In this document: one piece after another, positions 63,139 through 64,000 of the stretch | How positions within the stretch are numbered: position 1 is the stretch's first letter | How the letters are laid out: each line of letters starts with the position of its first letter | Source of the DNA: Flavobacterium sp. 5 | GTDB taxonomy: Bacteria > Bacteroidota > Bacteroidia > Flavobacteriales > Flavobacteriaceae | DNA: 64,000 nt | Direction of reading: 5' to 3' | Assembly: GCF_002813295.1 (NCBI RefSeq) | Contig: NZ_PHUE01000001.1 | Coordinates: 1,984,001 to 2,048,000, forward strand | Made by a program: the position numbers and the translations under genes | The notes under the pieces: model-generated | What the model saw: only the letters and a program-made list of their open reading frames with translations | Told to the model about the DNA's origin: nothing | Database searches by the model: none

Positions 63139-63792
63139 CTAAAGCACTTTCACAAATAAATTACTTGCAATTTTATTGGATATAGTCATTTCAAAACCAT
63201 TCACCTTTATTTTTAAAGATAAATCAAAAGCTTCTTTAGTTACCACATCAATATTAGTACCCAACCCAATTTGTTGTTTATCAAGGTATTTCAAGAACTC
63301 CGAAGAATTGTCTTTTACCCCTACACATATTCCCGATTGATTCGCTTGTAACTCAGATAACAATTGCTTTTCTATAGCAATAATTCTCCCTTGTGCATCG
63401 GGTATTGGATCTCCATGTGGGTCTTCGGTTGGATTTCCGAGAAAATCATCCAACTTGTTAATGAGTTTTTCAGATTTAATGTGTTCTAATTGTTCGGCAA
63501 TATCATGAACTTCGTCCCAAGAGAAATCTAATTTTTCAACCAAGAAAACCTCCCATAAACGGTGTTTTCTCACAATCATTTTTGCGCTTAATTTCCCTGT
63601 ATCAGTTAATGAAACTCCTTGATATTTTTTATAATTAACTAAATTTTTATCTGCTAATTTTTTGAGCATATCGGTTACAGAGGACGCTTTGGTCTCCATA
63701 ATTTCGGCAATAGCATTGGTACTTACTTCACTATCAAGACTAGTAGTAAGATGATATATAGATTTTAGATAGTTTTCTTCAGAGAAAGTCAT
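63139..63792 (-). CDS. DtxR family metal-dependent regulator
   Basis: A 217-residue repressor of the DtxR/MntR/IdeR family. It has an N-terminal winged HTH (NYLKSIYHLTTSLDSEVSTNAIAEIMETKASSVTDMLKKLADKNLVNY) and a metal-binding dimerisation domain (VRKHRLWEVFLVEKLDFSWDEVHDIAEQLEHI, holding the usual His/Glu ligands). After NPTEDPHGDPIPD comes a C-terminal SH3/FeoA-like domain. It senses Mn2+ or Fe2+. Candidate targets here are feoAB and ferritin, by inference only. Confidence 0.93.
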   Translation of the reverse strand: MTFSEENYLKSIYHLTTSLDSEVSTNAIAEIMETKASSVTDMLKKLADKNLVNYKKYQGVSLTDTGKLSAKMIVRKHRLWEVFLVEKLDFSWDEVHDIAEQLEHIKSEKLINKLDDFLGNPTEDPHGDPIPDAQGRIIAIEKQLLSELQANQSGICVGVKDNSSEFLKYLDKQQIGLGTNIDVVTKEAFDLSLKIKVNGFEMTISNKIASNLFVKVL

Positions 63793-63803
63793 GTTCTTTA
63801 AGT

Positions 63804-63872
63804 TTCTGAGTTGCTAAGTGACTAAGTTACTAAGTCTAAAGAAAAAATCTTAGAATCTTAGTCACTTAGAAT
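63804..63872. repeat. Facing 8-bp repeat arrays
   Basis: Left: four consecutive 8-bp units of the form TTnCTAAG. Right, after 20 bases: three units of the form CTTAGnnA. CTAAGTGACTAAG at 63814-63826 and CTTAGTCACTTAG at 63857-63869 are perfect reverse complements. The array lies between the DtxR gene start and the end of the stress-protein gene. Confidence 0.75.
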
Positions 63873-63880
63873 CATACCAA

Positions 63881-64000
63881 CTATTTTTTTACAATCAGCA
63901 AAGGTATTGTTATTTTATGTCTCAAACGATCAACGGTAGTTCCAAAAAGCAAATCTTTCATTCCAGTATGTCCATGAGTACCCATAATAAGTATATCAAA
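63881..64000 (-). CDS. Universal stress protein, C-terminal part
   Basis: The last 39 codons of a gene that continues past the window edge. The sequence FDILIMGTHGHTGMKDLLFGTTVDRLRHKITIPLLIV is the classic UspA C-terminus, with the ATP-binding G-x2-G-x9-G(S/T) pattern. It ends with a stop at 63881. It is upstream of and on the same strand as the DtxR gene. Confidence 0.85.
   Translation of the reverse strand, partial: FDILIMGTHGHTGMKDLLFGTTVDRLRHKITIPLLIVKK

Overview
The window looks like a chromosomal segment of a Flavobacterium-type Bacteroidetes. Base composition is low in GC. Several upstream regions carry the Bacteroidetes promoter pattern TTG / TAnnTTTG, and Shine-Dalgarno sites are weak or absent. 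Two secreted proteins end in type IX secretion (T9SS) sorting domains. Many products belong to families that I know mainly from this phylum. No rRNA, tRNA, CRISPR array, prophage or complete insertion sequence was recognised.

Layout: 0.1-2.0 kb holds two small membrane proteins and a D-2-hydroxyacid dehydrogenase, divergent from nhaA (2.1-3.3 kb). 3.4-7.5 kb is a run of three poorly known envelope proteins. 7.7-11.1 kb is a DUF1800/DUF1501 pair. A beta-barrel protein, a T9SS-sorted M1 aminopeptidase, a DUF4375 protein and a DUF1080 protein follow. 15.6-19.0 kb is an accessory stretch of small lipoprotein and membrane genes. It ends in a 21-22 bp array of palindromes next to an uncharacterised 166-aa protein. 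metG follows, then a REP-associated tyrosine transposase whose own coding region contains several REP palindromes. Next come an EamA transporter, a HAD hydrolase and a chloramphenicol-acetyltransferase-like protein. 26.6-29.3 kb holds a probable amidoligase-like protein and a probable NlpC/CHAP-like cysteine peptidase. LOG, serine hydrolase, AraC and XRE-type genes follow; the last lies beside fourteen 22-bp tandem repeats. proC and a housekeeping block on the minus strand (serS, TPR protein, DUF4286, rsmA, mgtE) come next.

The right third carries ferritin, a Lys/Cys-rich small protein, a GNAT-nitrilase fusion, ssb, an M28 peptidase, a rhodanese/LysR divergent pair with a candidate operator, and a GNAT plus SDR pair. 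It continues with a CHASE hybrid histidine kinase, an EamA transporter preceded by the decayed 3' end of a second SDR copy, an M13 peptidase and a SCO1 protein. It ends with the feoA-feoB-small Cys protein operon, a lipoprotein, a glycine-rich secreted protein, a DtxR-type regulator and the end of a universal stress protein.

Functional themes are iron handling (ferritin, FeoAB, DtxR), envelope and secreted proteolysis (M1, M13, M28, T9SS substrates), and an unusual density of repeats. The observations most worth following are the two dyad arrays, the REP-invaded transposase, the amidoligase/peptidase neighbours and the SDR remnant.
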